This document shows, piece after piece, positions 49,326 to 58,756 of a stretch of 64,000 bases of DNA; position 1 is the stretch's first letter, and each line of letters opens with the position of its first letter. The notes beneath the pieces are model-generated. The model saw only the letters and a list, made by a program, of their open reading frames with translations, made no database searches and was not told the DNA's origin. Source of the stretch: Legionella anisa (GTDB lineage: Bacteria > Pseudomonadota > Gammaproteobacteria > Legionellales > Legionellaceae); the NCBI RefSeq assembly GCF_001467525.1, contig NZ_LNXS01000021.1:1-64000 (forward strand). Reading direction: 5' to 3'. A program made the translations under genes and the position numbers.

Positions 49326-50831
49326 TTATTGCTGCTGCGTTTGTGCTCCGGGGCTTAGGGATTCATTAGAGGGAGCGCCTGTACGAACACTTTGTAACAG
49401 CAAGATGCTATTCGTCATGAGAAGACGTTCATGAACTTGACGATCTAAATAAAGTTGGTAATTGATCTCAGCCAATAATATAGCGATTTCCTTTTCTACT
49501 GTAGCAGGTGGTGCATTATTAAGGCTGTTAATCCATGGGGTATTCCCAGGCTGGCCAGTACCACCTGTGCCGGTTGAAGCAGCGGCAGTAGCACTTGCAT
49601 CGCCAGAACTTGTAGTATTATACAATCTCCAGGTTGCCATATTAAACTCGGTTAAGGCTTGACTTGTTGGGCCACTACCACCCGCAGTCTGTCCGGTTCC
49701 TGGATTAGGATTAGTCTGAGGCATTCTTCTTGACATGATAAAATAAAGGTTACTGAGTCCTACAGAGTTTTGCGCTGCATAGGTACGTAAGCTCGCAAGA
49801 TATTTAGCAAGGGTTTGCTGCGCTTGCATTTGTTTCGTTGTAAGGGTGCTCTGGTTTGTGGATGTACTAAGGGTCTGTTTATACCAATAGTCATAATCAC
49901 TCCATTGAGGTAATCTAATAGGAATTACACTACCACTAACATAGCGAATAAAATTCGCAGCAAGTTGCTCTTGATTTTGTGCGGGTAGGCCATTTTTTGC
50001 TATATCGCCTTTTTGCTGACCTGTTCCAAGGTCTTGAGTTGAATACATCAAGGGGGCAGTTAATGCATTACTATTCAGATGATTTAAAAATTGTTGAAGG
50101 TACGCTGGGTCAAAAAAAGTAATCGCGTTGGGAATTTCCCCTACAATGTTCAGGGGTACCAAGGTATTATAAATCAATTTGCAGTCATTAACAAACTCTG
50201 GGGTGCTGCTCGTAGGATTCATACAGTACGTATAATCAGGGGTCGCCAAAATATTTAATACCGCTTGACTTACTGGATCCTGTTGAAAAGTTTGTTGGTC
50301 TATCAACGGATTCACAGTCACTCCGGTAGATCCTGCAGATGGGCCTGAGGCAAAACCTGGAAAAGCAAGATTCGCGAGAGGATTAATAATTGAAGCACTG
50401 GGATTATATTGAGATGTATTTGCACTATCAGTAGGTAGGAACTGAGCAAAAGGATTACCTGTAGTAGTTTCCCCTCCGCCTTGTTGACCCTGACCTGAAA
50501 AAGTATTCACGGGAATCGAGCCTAATAAGGTATAAAACTGATAAGCTTGTGATAATTGAGAGGTTGTTAAATTAATGAGCTTGTAGGTTACTGTAAAATC
50601 CTTATTATCTTCTGTAGGAGCTTTCTGTACTTGAAAACCCAAATATTGACCAAAATTTTCAAAGTACCTTAATAGTTTTTTCGTATTTTCTGATTGCTGG
50701 TTTTGATAATATTGAGATTGATCAGTTGATGATGATGTTGATGATGTTGATGTTGTTGTATCCTGAGCTGTAGCAGAAAACGCAGTAAAATAAAGCACAT
50801 TCAGCAACATAAGTTTAGACGCTAATTTCAT
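49326..50831 (-). CDS. icmX: Dot/Icm protein IcmX
   Basis: A 501-residue secreted component of the type IVB system. Signal peptide (1-22) followed by a Ser/Thr/Gln-rich low-complexity stretch, long Gln/Asn/Gly-rich segments, and the conserved helical parts around LPQWSDYDYWYKQTL and NPWINSLNNAPPATVEKEIA-like sequence near the end. Recognised by composition, length and its position directly after icmW. GGGGAAG before the ATG overlaps the icmW end. IcmX is periplasmic and needed for intracellular growth in L. pneumophila. Confidence 0.9.
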   Translation of the reverse strand: MKLASKLMLLNVLYFTAFSATAQDTTTSTSSTSSSTDQSQYYQNQQSENTKKLLRYFENFGQYLGFQVQKAPTEDNKDFTVTYKLINLTTSQLSQAYQFYTLLGSIPVNTFSGQGQQGGGETTTGNPFAQFLPTDSANTSQYNPSASIINPLANLAFPGFASGPSAGSTGVTVNPLIDQQTFQQDPVSQAVLNILATPDYTYCMNPTSSTPEFVNDCKLIYNTLVPLNIVGEIPNAITFFDPAYLQQFLNHLNSNALTAPLMYSTQDLGTGQQKGDIAKNGLPAQNQEQLAANFIRYVSGSVIPIRLPQWSDYDYWYKQTLSTSTNQSTLTTKQMQAQQTLAKYLASLRTYAAQNSVGLSNLYFIMSRRMPQTNPNPGTGQTAGGSGPTSQALTEFNMATWRLYNTTSSGDASATAAASTGTGGTGQPGNTPWINSLNNAPPATVEKEIAILLAEINYQLYLDRQVHERLLMTNSILLLQSVRTGAPSNESLSPGAQTQQQ

Positions 50832-51287
50832 TTATTCTTCCCCTTCAAGTGCACGTAAAACAAGTTTTAGACGATACTGACAAAAAACTCGTGACAACAA
50901 TCTTAAACGTTCAAATACAATGTTTCTTTTAAGAAAAACTCCAGCAGGATCATGGCTTCCAGTGCTTGTTTCCTCGGCATGGATTAAAACACGTGAAGCA
51001 CTGCCCGGGTGAACTGTATCGATTGCTTGCAGCAACCGAAGTCCCCGACCTGATTTAATGTTTCCTACAATGCGAATAAATTTTTCTTCTTCAGCTAACA
51101 GGCTCATGTCTATTTTTTCTATGTCATCAAGTTCTTTGCCTAATTGCTCCATGGCTGCCTCAAACTCAGGATTTCCATCCAGAGTCCAATCCTCTACGCT
51201 TTCCATAAAAGTAATCACTCTATATATCATAGGATCAATATATTCAAACCAGTACTGGGCGGACGCTTCATGACTTAAATCAGGCAT
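50832..51287 (-). CDS. icmW: Dot/Icm protein IcmW
   Basis: A 151-residue acidic cytoplasmic protein with the full-family N-terminus MPDLSHEASAQYWFEYIDPM. IcmW pairs with IcmS to form an adaptor that presents effectors to the DotL coupling complex. It is divergent from icmV and immediately followed by icmX, the gene order of L. pneumophila region I. Confidence 0.95.
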   Translation of the reverse strand: MPDLSHEASAQYWFEYIDPMIYRVITFMESVEDWTLDGNPEFEAAMEQLGKELDDIEKIDMSLLAEEEKFIRIVGNIKSGRGLRLLQAIDTVHPGSASRVLIHAEETSTGSHDPAGVFLKRNIVFERLRLLSRVFCQYRLKLVLRALEGEE

Positions 51288-51289
51288 AT

Positions 51290-51305
51290 TTTACTCTTTC
51301 TTTAC
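51290..51305 (-). promoter_or_regulatory. CpxR-like box before icmW
   Basis: On the minus strand, GTAAA-GAAAGA-GTAAA matches the published CpxR pattern GTAAA-N6-GTAAA exactly. CpxR is known to regulate several icm/dot genes in L. pneumophila. However, it ends only 2 bases before the icmW ATG and contains the likely ribosome site, so it may be coincidence. Confidence 0.4.
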
Positions 51306-51382
51306 TGTATTTCAGCGGATGGACGAAATCATTACTTACTACTATAGTATATTATGTAAGATAAAAGAAAGAAGTAAAAAAT

Positions 51383-51832
51383 ATGAAAAAGCAGTCGCGA
51401 ATAGTTAGATTAGTTTCGAGAATTATTAATGTACGTAGGTGGTTTGATTGGGAACGGATGAAAGCATTTACTATGTATTTAGGAAATGGCTTTAAACGTT
51501 TGTTTGTACCACAGAAAAAAGTTGAAGGCGAATCATTCAACGAAGCAGTCCAATTATTAAATCTTAGCGACGAAAGTATACTTATAAAACAGAAATCTTT
51601 ATTTCGATTGAGTATTATTATGGTGTTAGCTGCTCTTTTGATTTTGGGATATGCCGGATATCAGCTTTTTTTTGGTTCAATAAAAGCGTTTCTTGTGAGC
51701 CTTATTGTCACTTTGATTGCGCTCGTTTTAGCCTTCCGTTACCACTTTTGGTACTATCAAATTAAAAATCGTAAACTGGGGTGTACCTTTAATGAATGGT
51801 ATAGGCAGGGGTTGTTGGGAGAAAAGAAATGA
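51383..51832 (+). CDS. icmV: Dot/Icm protein IcmV
   Basis: A 149-residue inner-membrane protein with a basic N-terminus, then two hydrophobic helices at about 72-93 and 95-115 (LSIIMVLAALLILGYAGYQL, then FLVSLIVTLIALVLAF). The length and position match L. pneumophila IcmV (151). It overlaps dotA by 4 bases, so the two are translationally coupled. Confidence 0.93.
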   Translation: MKKQSRIVRLVSRIINVRRWFDWERMKAFTMYLGNGFKRLFVPQKKVEGESFNEAVQLLNLSDESILIKQKSLFRLSIIMVLAALLILGYAGYQLFFGSIKAFLVSLIVTLIALVLAFRYHFWYYQIKNRKLGCTFNEWYRQGLLGEKK

Positions 51833-54800
51833 ATAAGTTGTTAGTAACGCTACTTCTCCTTGTATGTCCTGGTTTGGTTTTAGCAGATAGTGCCAGTTCT
51901 TTGAGTTTTGCTCCTCCTGCAAGTGATTATTCAGTAGTATTTCTTGGCAATTTATTCGGGGTTGTAGATGGTGTTTTAAGTGGTACCGGCAGCCAAATCA
52001 TGGGCAGCATGTTTGCTGTATTTAATGCTGCAGTTTTAGCGCTGGGGGGTATAATTATTATGTATACCCTTTTGGTATCGACTATGAATACTGCCCACGA
52101 AGGGCAAATGCTTGGACAAAAGTGGTCCTCTATTTGGATTCCAATTCGCTCTACAGTAGGTTTGGCTTTATTGATTCCCAAGGCTTCTGGCTATTGTTTG
52201 ATGCAAATTTTTGTCATGTGGGTTGTTGTTCAAGGTGTTGGGGCAGCAGATAAGGTATGGAATGCCGCGTTAAGTTATTTGAACCGCGGCGGGGTTATTA
52301 TTCAATCACAAGCGATAAATCCAGCCGCAGCACTTATGACTTCTGGTGATAGTTCGGGGATTGGTAGTATTACAACAGGCGCGATAAATATACTTTCCGG
52401 TCAAGTATGTATGCTGGGCTTACAGACACAATTGACAAATCTACGGCAAAGTCTTCTTGACGCGCAGCAAAAACAATCGGGAGATTGTTATAATGCCGCC
52501 AAAGCGGGTGATAATAGCTCTGCAATCGCTAAGTTCTGCCAAACTACGGTCCCTGATTTTCTGAGTTCGGTAAACGCGGTTTCTGCTCAGAGTAAGAACC
52601 CGACGGCCAGTTCGTGGACCGTTGAAATGCCTAATTTTGATGATGCAGCGTCACCTTATTATTTTTTGAACGGAATATGCGGTTCCATTACTTGGAATAA
52701 CGTTGACACTATTAATAAGAAATTTGGTTCTTTAACTGAAGATACAAAGAGTCCGGCACTCGATGAGAACGGCAAGCAGATACTCGATGAGAACGGTAAG
52801 CCTAAAGTCAATTATTTTACTGCGGGAAAAAATGTAAAACTTGGTAACAATACGTTAACTCCTGCTGAGGCAGCTGCAACGCAGATGTCTCGAGCGATCG
52901 CAGTCCAGCAAATGTATATGGATTTGTCTACAGTCGCTCGAGTTATAGTGGGTAATGATCCACAAATGTCAACAACGAGTAATCCCAATACTACTAATTT
53001 TTCTCCAGTAGCGACGCAGCAATTTGGTGTGCCCTATAAACAAGATGGAACGATTTGTAATACTTTTACTAAAAGTATGGCTACTGATGATGCGGATAAT
53101 AAGAGTGGGAATTTATGTATTACTTGGGGACCTGTGCCGGGATCTGTAGTTGGGGGTACGTTGTTTAATGGTAATGAGTTAACTAATGCGATTAATGATT
53201 ACAATGGTATTATGATGCCCACAGTTAATCTATCGCGTCTAGTCAACCAAGCTGGAAGTATGGAGAAATCTACTGACTTTATCAATAAAGCCGAGGCTCA
53301 GGGATGGATTATGGCTGGTGCTTACTTCTTTAACTTGGTAGCGATTCAGGGATCATCCGGTACAATTGATAATGCAGGCCAAGTGGATCCGGACTCTGGA
53401 TTGAATAAAAGTAAATTTAGTGTTGAGGCAATAACGAGTCCATTTGTTCCTAGCAGTGATGGTAAAACGATTACCTGTGATAAAGGAAGTATGGCCGATA
53501 AAAATAAAGACTTTACTCAATTATGTAAATGGTTTGGTCAAGATAATACCCAAGTACTGCAAGTACAGAATTTAATTACAACAAATACTAAGGGTATACC
53601 AAAGAAGGCGGATACGCTGACGGTACAAAGTGGCGCAGGTTCATCTACAGTGTGGGGCTTTCTTAACAACTCACTTATGATTTCAACCCCTGGTCAACCA
53701 GGCGTTAAGCCACTGACTTTTGCTAACACAATTAATTTTAGTGTGAATACATCGTTATACCGATTGGAACGACAAAACTTCTCTTGCGGCGAAGTCAAAC
53801 CTTTCTTCTCTATTTGTCTTGGACAAATACTTGGAAACATATTTTATAATATTATCCTAGTAACCATATATAACCTGTTTCTTGATATTTTTGGTCAGAT
53901 TATCAATAGTGTGGTCATGGCATTCCTGATGATTCCATTGCAAGGAATGGCGACAATCTTTCAACAGGGTCTGCAAATTATCGCGCAGCCTGGGGTAAAC
54001 CCAGTAGTTGCTTTGGCAAATATGGGTAATGAGTACATCAATTTTGCGGGTAACTTATGGATGCTCTTGTTGAATATGGCAGTATCCAGCGCATTAATCC
54101 CTGTATTTGGTATCTTTATTTTCGCCATGATGTCTTTGGCAATGCCGCTTGTGATCGCATGGGTAGGCGTCATGGTGAGCGTAGGGTTTACCACAGCCTA
54201 TTACATTCCCATCTTGCCCTATATGATTTTCACCTTTGGTGCACTGGGTTGGTTAATTTCGGTAATCGAAGCAATGGTGGCGGCCCCTATTGTGGCATTG
54301 GGTGTAACTCATCCGGAAGGGCATGAGGCTTTTGGTAAAGGTGAAGCTGCGATCATGATCTTAGTGAACGTATTCCTTAGACCTTCCATGATGATTATTG
54401 GCTATATTGCTGCCATAGCATTATCCTATGTGGGGGTATGGGTTTTAAATGCTGGATATGATCAGGCTATAGCGTTTATCCAGCAGGAAAATACAAATGC
54501 CGCTCAACTCGCGGGTGGCGTCTGGTCCTACGGAGGTTCGGATTCAGCTTCTGGTTCGGGCGGATATACGGATTGGGCTGGAATTTATGCATTCTTCTTC
54601 TCCATATTGACCTATACCACTTTGTATTTAGTAATCATACAAAAAGCATTTACATTGATTTCTTATTTGCCAGACAAAGTCTTACGATGGATAGGTGGTA
54701 CTCCTGAAAGCATAGGTCAAGAAACGTCACAATGGGGTGAGGAAGTAAAAGGTAAAACTCAAGAAGCAGGTAAGGAAACTCAAGGCGCGCAAGGGCAAAT

Positions 54801-55008
54801 TGATAAGACTCTTGGCGGATATGGTGCGAAAGGTGTTGGCATGATTAAAGGGGCTCTGGGTAAAGCTGGTGGCGGTGGTGATGTTAGTATGCAAGGTAAT
54901 GCTACGCCAAGCAATGATAAAGACCCTGAAGGTGGCAACAAGTCTCCTCCCAAAAAAAAGGGTGACTTAGGTGGTGGTTCTAAGCCGCCTCCTGAAGTAA
55001 TGAAGTAA
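51829..55008 (+). CDS. dotA: Dot/Icm inner-membrane protein DotA
   Basis: A 1059-residue polytopic protein (L. pneumophila 1048). Signal peptide (1-20), membrane segments about 64-85 and 110-130, a long periplasmic domain (about 135-630) rich in Asn/Ser/Gly with paired Cys, a cluster of about five membrane segments in the last third (starting FGQIINSVVMAFLMIPLQG), and a Gly/Pro/Lys-rich cytoplasmic tail. DotA is required for organelle trafficking and is itself partly released by the bacteria. Confidence 0.96.
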   Translation: MNKLLVTLLLLVCPGLVLADSASSLSFAPPASDYSVVFLGNLFGVVDGVLSGTGSQIMGSMFAVFNAAVLALGGIIIMYTLLVSTMNTAHEGQMLGQKWSSIWIPIRSTVGLALLIPKASGYCLMQIFVMWVVVQGVGAADKVWNAALSYLNRGGVIIQSQAINPAAALMTSGDSSGIGSITTGAINILSGQVCMLGLQTQLTNLRQSLLDAQQKQSGDCYNAAKAGDNSSAIAKFCQTTVPDFLSSVNAVSAQSKNPTASSWTVEMPNFDDAASPYYFLNGICGSITWNNVDTINKKFGSLTEDTKSPALDENGKQILDENGKPKVNYFTAGKNVKLGNNTLTPAEAAATQMSRAIAVQQMYMDLSTVARVIVGNDPQMSTTSNPNTTNFSPVATQQFGVPYKQDGTICNTFTKSMATDDADNKSGNLCITWGPVPGSVVGGTLFNGNELTNAINDYNGIMMPTVNLSRLVNQAGSMEKSTDFINKAEAQGWIMAGAYFFNLVAIQGSSGTIDNAGQVDPDSGLNKSKFSVEAITSPFVPSSDGKTITCDKGSMADKNKDFTQLCKWFGQDNTQVLQVQNLITTNTKGIPKKADTLTVQSGAGSSTVWGFLNNSLMISTPGQPGVKPLTFANTINFSVNTSLYRLERQNFSCGEVKPFFSICLGQILGNIFYNIILVTIYNLFLDIFGQIINSVVMAFLMIPLQGMATIFQQGLQIIAQPGVNPVVALANMGNEYINFAGNLWMLLLNMAVSSALIPVFGIFIFAMMSLAMPLVIAWVGVMVSVGFTTAYYIPILPYMIFTFGALGWLISVIEAMVAAPIVALGVTHPEGHEAFGKGEAAIMILVNVFLRPSMMIIGYIAAIALSYVGVWVLNAGYDQAIAFIQQENTNAAQLAGGVWSYGGSDSASGSGGYTDWAGIYAFFFSILTYTTLYLVIIQKAFTLISYLPDKVLRWIGGTPESIGQETSQWGEEVKGKTQEAGKETQGAQGQIDKTLGGYGAKGVGMIKGALGKAGGGGDVSMQGNATPSNDKDPEGGNKSPPKKKGDLGGGSKPPPEVMK

Positions 55009-55017
55009 TAAGTGATG

Positions 55018-55051
55018 GAGCATCAATGAGACATGTTGATGCTCTTTCTTT
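55018..55051 (+). terminator. Terminator of icmV-dotA
   Basis: GAGCATCAA and TTGATGCTC form a perfect 9-bp stem, 9 bases after the dotA stop, followed by TTTCTTT. It separates dotA from the next gene, which therefore needs its own promoter; a TATAAT hexamer lies at 55079-55084. Confidence 0.85.
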
Positions 55052-55118
55052 GTACATGAAAATGATCCTAATTTGTAGTATAATTGTATTTAAAATAAAC
55101 ACTTAGCCGGTTTACATT

Positions 55119-56477
55119 ATGCCTGAATTATCTGCTCCTAGTAGCACTATAACAAGCCAAGCAGAAGATGCTGAAAATAAACTTAAAGCAGCTTCGCAAA
55201 AAGCAAAAATGGATGAGGAACAATTTATACAACAGTTGTTTCTTTTCTTGCAAAAGATGTTCGATCCAAAGTTAAAGCAGGAAATTGATCCTAAAGAGTT
55301 ACCTGATCTTCTTGAAAAGGGTGGCTATCAAGACCTGCCAACTGCTTTAAACAGCGCAAAAAATGCTCGTGGGCAGACACCATTGGTGCAGGCGCTGCAA
55401 GATCAAGATTTCTCAATGGCAAGGATCTTACTTGATTCTGGAGCAGAGTATGATTCCCTGGCAAGAGAAGAATATGATATTGCGATACGGAGCGAACGGG
55501 GTCGAGAGTCAGGTGATCTGATTACTCCTCCTAAGGACTATATTCAGTCACAACCAGAGAAATTGCATACAGTTAAAGAGTTTGGTCTCATCCTGGGTCT
55601 AGAGATAACCAGTGTAGATGGTACTCCTTCACAACGTGGGCATGTAGGACCTACATATCAATTGATGACTGATGCAGTTAAGAATTACGGCCAGGGTCGC
55701 ACGGAGGATCCAGCGAAAGGTGATTTCAAGCAAATTTCAGAGGCTTTTGCTTTTGCAAATAAAGAGGCTAAATATCAATACAGTACTCCTGAAGGAAGTC
55801 CTGAAGCTGGAAAGGCACTGAGTCAACGAATACAAGCAGGAGAAGTAACCAGCGTCCCTATTAATTGTACAGGGCACGCGATGGGTTTATCGTTTGTACC
55901 AGTCAAAGGAAACCCTGATAAAACATATTTAGTATTTACTAATCGAGGGGAGGGAGCTAAGCCAGGAGAGGAAGGAACTCGAATTTATGAGGTGGACAAG
56001 AAGGATATTACCCCGGATTTTATAAACAATGTAATGAGCGGTCATGACAAGGGACACTCACATGCGGAAGTTATGAAACAAATTCATCAGGTTACTAAAG
56101 AGAAAGCTCCAGTAAGTGTCATCGATCAAAAACCACAAAAATATGATAATTGTACTGTAGCAAATACGCGCGCGAATATTCACGGAGTCCTGCTCTGCCA
56201 AGAAGCAAATCGCAAGGGTGGCTTTGAAAATGTTGATCCAAAAACAAAAAAAGAAGTAGAAGATCGCTACAAAGATTTTACTAAGGATATGAAAAGTCAA
56301 AAAGTCCAACAATTGGAAAAAGCTTTAGAGAAAAACCCAGAAGATCCAGACCTAAAAGCTCTAGCTAAAGCTTATAAAGATAAAGTTACGTCGAAATCTA
56401 TGGTTGCCGAAAAATCTGAAAAATTTGAAAAATTTGAAAAAACTGAAGAATCGATTACTATGCGTTCACCTCAATAG
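55119..56477 (+). CDS. Candidate Dot/Icm effector, ankyrin-like with putative Cys-enzyme core
   Basis: Not a family I can name. A 452-residue soluble protein with a helical N-terminus (about 1-75), an ankyrin-like helix pair (about 82-115, RGQTPLVQALQ and ARILLDSGAEYD) and a core in which His 253 (NCTGHAMGLSF), Glu 278 (NRGEG), Gln 337 or 340 and Cys 345 (DNCTVANTRANIHG) occur in the His-acid-Gln-Cys order of CE-clan enzymes such as YopJ-type acetyltransferases or SUMO/ubiquitin proteases. The C-terminal ~60 residues are rich in Glu and Lys (VAEKSEKFEKFEKTEES), like a Dot/Icm E-block signal. It has no signal peptide. It lies directly after dotA. Effector status and enzyme class are inferences. 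Confidence 0.82.
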   Translation: MPELSAPSSTITSQAEDAENKLKAASQKAKMDEEQFIQQLFLFLQKMFDPKLKQEIDPKELPDLLEKGGYQDLPTALNSAKNARGQTPLVQALQDQDFSMARILLDSGAEYDSLAREEYDIAIRSERGRESGDLITPPKDYIQSQPEKLHTVKEFGLILGLEITSVDGTPSQRGHVGPTYQLMTDAVKNYGQGRTEDPAKGDFKQISEAFAFANKEAKYQYSTPEGSPEAGKALSQRIQAGEVTSVPINCTGHAMGLSFVPVKGNPDKTYLVFTNRGEGAKPGEEGTRIYEVDKKDITPDFINNVMSGHDKGHSHAEVMKQIHQVTKEKAPVSVIDQKPQKYDNCTVANTRANIHGVLLCQEANRKGGFENVDPKTKKEVEDRYKDFTKDMKSQKVQQLEKALEKNPEDPDLKALAKAYKDKVTSKSMVAEKSEKFEKFEKTEESITMRSPQ

Positions 56478-56527
56478 TGGATCCCATCTTGTCCTTTCGT
56501 GTAAGTTAAGGGGATTTTTTTATCCTA

Positions 56528-56567
56528 AGTTCTACATGAAAGGCATTTATATTTTTTATGTAGAACT
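56528..56567. repeat. Inverted repeat between convergent genes
   Basis: AGTTCTACAT and ATGTAGAACT form perfect 10-base arms with a 20-base loop containing TTTTTT. It may be a weak bidirectional terminator. Confidence 0.45.
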
Positions 56568-56600
56568 CACGTGAATAAAACAGCTGATATTCTCAATGGT

Positions 56601-57473
56601 TCAGTTAGACTTGTAGCTTGCAGTTGAGAGATCAGAAATTCCACGGATAAACTCTGACATTTCAATTGGCTCTTGACCTATCTTTAATGAACTACGCACA
56701 AAATTTGCTGCCTCTAACACATGCTCAAGGCTGTATTTTTTTAGTTGAATTGAATGTAAATAAGCAACAAAAAACTCTGTTTTTAAATTACCAGTACCTT
56801 TACCCATGCCAGCAAGAGATGCATCAATAAAGCGAACCCCCAAGTCCATTGCCGTCAAAGCATTAGCTTGTGCTAGGCCAAGGTTATCATGGGCATGAAA
56901 TCCAAATGGGAACGGATAATTATTAACGTATTTCTCATAAATTTCCTTGATGCGTGTAGGGAGTAAACTGCCATTTGAATCAGCGAAATAAATGATATCG
57001 GGTTCATACTCGCTTATCGTTTTGATTGAATCATCAAGTTCATTTTCTTTGTAGTAAGAGATATTCATAAAATTAACCGAAACATCCATGTTTGCATTTT
57101 TTATCATTTTTATTTTAGGCAAGGCAGATGCAAGTTCGTTTTTAGCAATGCAGAGTCTTAATAAATCAACACCACATTCTTTTAATTCAATGAGATCGTT
57201 CTGAGTAAGATTATTTGGAAAAACCATAACTACCATTTTTGCTTTTTGAATCAAAGAGCGACAAAGAAGTAGATAATCTTTTGCACACCATCCGGCTCTT
57301 CCGACTTGGCTGGGCACTAAAGTTCCATTGCGATAGCCAATTTCAATGTATTCAATGCCTGAGTTATCTAGAGGTACAAGAATTTTTTCTAATTGAGTGT
57401 CTTCGAAATTAAAATTAGTTCGATGGCCTCCATCTCTCAACGAGGCATCTAACAGCATTATGGAGTCGTTCAT
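56601..57473 (-). CDS. HMG-CoA lyase-like (DRE-TIM) aldolase
   Basis: A TIM-barrel metallolyase-like enzyme of 290 residues. LLDASLRDGGHR at the start carries the Arg-Asp pair and GFHAHDNLGLA holds the metal-binding His-x-His; GMGKGTGNLKTE follows. This resembles 4-hydroxy-2-oxovalerate aldolase and the aldolases of sugar pathways; the substrate is unknown. The ATG at 57473 fits the family start; an in-frame TTG at 57494 would add seven residues. It stands alone, with a 141-base gap from dotB, and has no obvious partner for catabolism nearby. Confidence 0.85.
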   Translation of the reverse strand: MNDSIMLLDASLRDGGHRTNFNFEDTQLEKILVPLDNSGIEYIEIGYRNGTLVPSQVGRAGWCAKDYLLLCRSLIQKAKMVVMVFPNNLTQNDLIELKECGVDLLRLCIAKNELASALPKIKMIKNANMDVSVNFMNISYYKENELDDSIKTISEYEPDIIYFADSNGSLLPTRIKEIYEKYVNNYPFPFGFHAHDNLGLAQANALTAMDLGVRFIDASLAGMGKGTGNLKTEFFVAYLHSIQLKKYSLEHVLEAANFVRSSLKIGQEPIEMSEFIRGISDLSTASYKSN

Positions 57474-57614
57474 ATAATTCCCAAGAGGTAACAAAAATCA
57501 TACTTTCTTTTAAAATTATAGCTAAAATAACGCGTAACCGATAAAGAGTAATGAATACGTATGAAAAGTGGATGTAATTTCCCAAAAGAAAGGCAGATAA
57601 AAAACTTTTTGAGT

Positions 57615-58751
57615 TTATTGCTGGTATTCTTTAGCTCCAGCAATAATTAATTTGTATACTCGCTCGCTGATAATACCCTGCTCAAATTTTGCTTTTGCGT
57701 CCCAAGTCATAAGCTGGCCCTTTTGTCGTACCAATTTACGTGTAGCAGAGGTTACATCGTTAGGATCACTTTCAAGTAAAATATCCCGGACTTCTTCGTC
57801 AAAAACTAAATACTCTCTCAACGCCACCCTTTTGTCGTCTACAGTAGGTACAAGTTTTTGCCAAATACACAGCCTGATTGTCTCTAAAATATCAATCGTT
57901 CTTCCTAAGCGCTCTTCACCAGAGAAGGAAGTTACAAGACGGCGCATGGTTTCAGCAACACCTGAAGTATGCAAGGTTGTATACACTGGGTGTCCAGTAA
58001 GTGCTGCTTCCAATGCGGCACTAATGGTTTCTGCATCCCTACACTCACCTACCATGATTAAACGTGGTTTACGACGTAAAGCATTTCTCACTCCATCAGC
58101 AAAGCTCGGTAAGTGGCGAGGAATTTCTGATTGACTAACTACTGCGGATATTGTTTCAATTTCATCATAAACAAATTCAATCGGAGATTCATAGGTCAAT
58201 ACTTTGCGGTTTGAATCCTCTGTTTCGATTAAGTCGCGAATAATCGAAGCCAACAAAGTTGATTTACCTGAACCTGTTGCCCCCGTAATAAAGACAACTC
58301 CTTCTTGAGGTGCAATTGCTTCAAGCACATTATCAGGTAGATTCATGGTTTCAAGTCTAGGAGGGGTTGTAGGAATAGTTCTGAGCGTAATCTGAATTGC
58401 ATCATGACCCTCTACAAGACATGCTGTCCCATTGACCCGATAGCGATATCTAACCCCGCGATTAGGGCGGAATTCATAGTGAGTATCAATGTCTTTACCA
58501 GAAAGAAGCTGGGTTGTCGCGTTGGGTCCGTATATCGCATTAATTAAATCACCGAGTTCTGTATTAGATAAACGACGGTTGGTAATCCGTAACAGTTTTC
58601 CGTAGACCTCTGCATAAATAGGTTCGCCTGTTTGGATGGTGATGTCAGAAGCATTTAAACGTTCAGTATGCTCCAACATTTTATCCATGAAGAGCGGAGT
58701 AAAGCGCGTTGGCTCATCGGGCATTAAATGTATATGGGTATTATTGTTCAT
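57615..58751 (-). CDS. dotB: Dot/Icm secretion ATPase DotB
   Basis: A hexameric VirB11/PilT-like ATPase of 378 residues (L. pneumophila 377). Walker A GATGSGKST is at residues 157-165, the Asp box and Walker B region RKPRLIMVGECRDAETI follow, then the His box GHPVYTTLHTSG. It energises substrate transfer at the cytoplasmic face. The last gene of dotDCB, 5 bases after dotC. Confidence 0.96.
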   Translation of the reverse strand: MNNNTHIHLMPDEPTRFTPLFMDKMLEHTERLNASDITIQTGEPIYAEVYGKLLRITNRRLSNTELGDLINAIYGPNATTQLLSGKDIDTHYEFRPNRGVRYRYRVNGTACLVEGHDAIQITLRTIPTTPPRLETMNLPDNVLEAIAPQEGVVFITGATGSGKSTLLASIIRDLIETEDSNRKVLTYESPIEFVYDEIETISAVVSQSEIPRHLPSFADGVRNALRRKPRLIMVGECRDAETISAALEAALTGHPVYTTLHTSGVAETMRRLVTSFSGEERLGRTIDILETIRLCIWQKLVPTVDDKRVALREYLVFDEEVRDILLESDPNDVTSATRKLVRQKGQLMTWDAKAKFEQGIISERVYKLIIAGAKEYQQ

Positions 58752-58756
58752 ACTTC

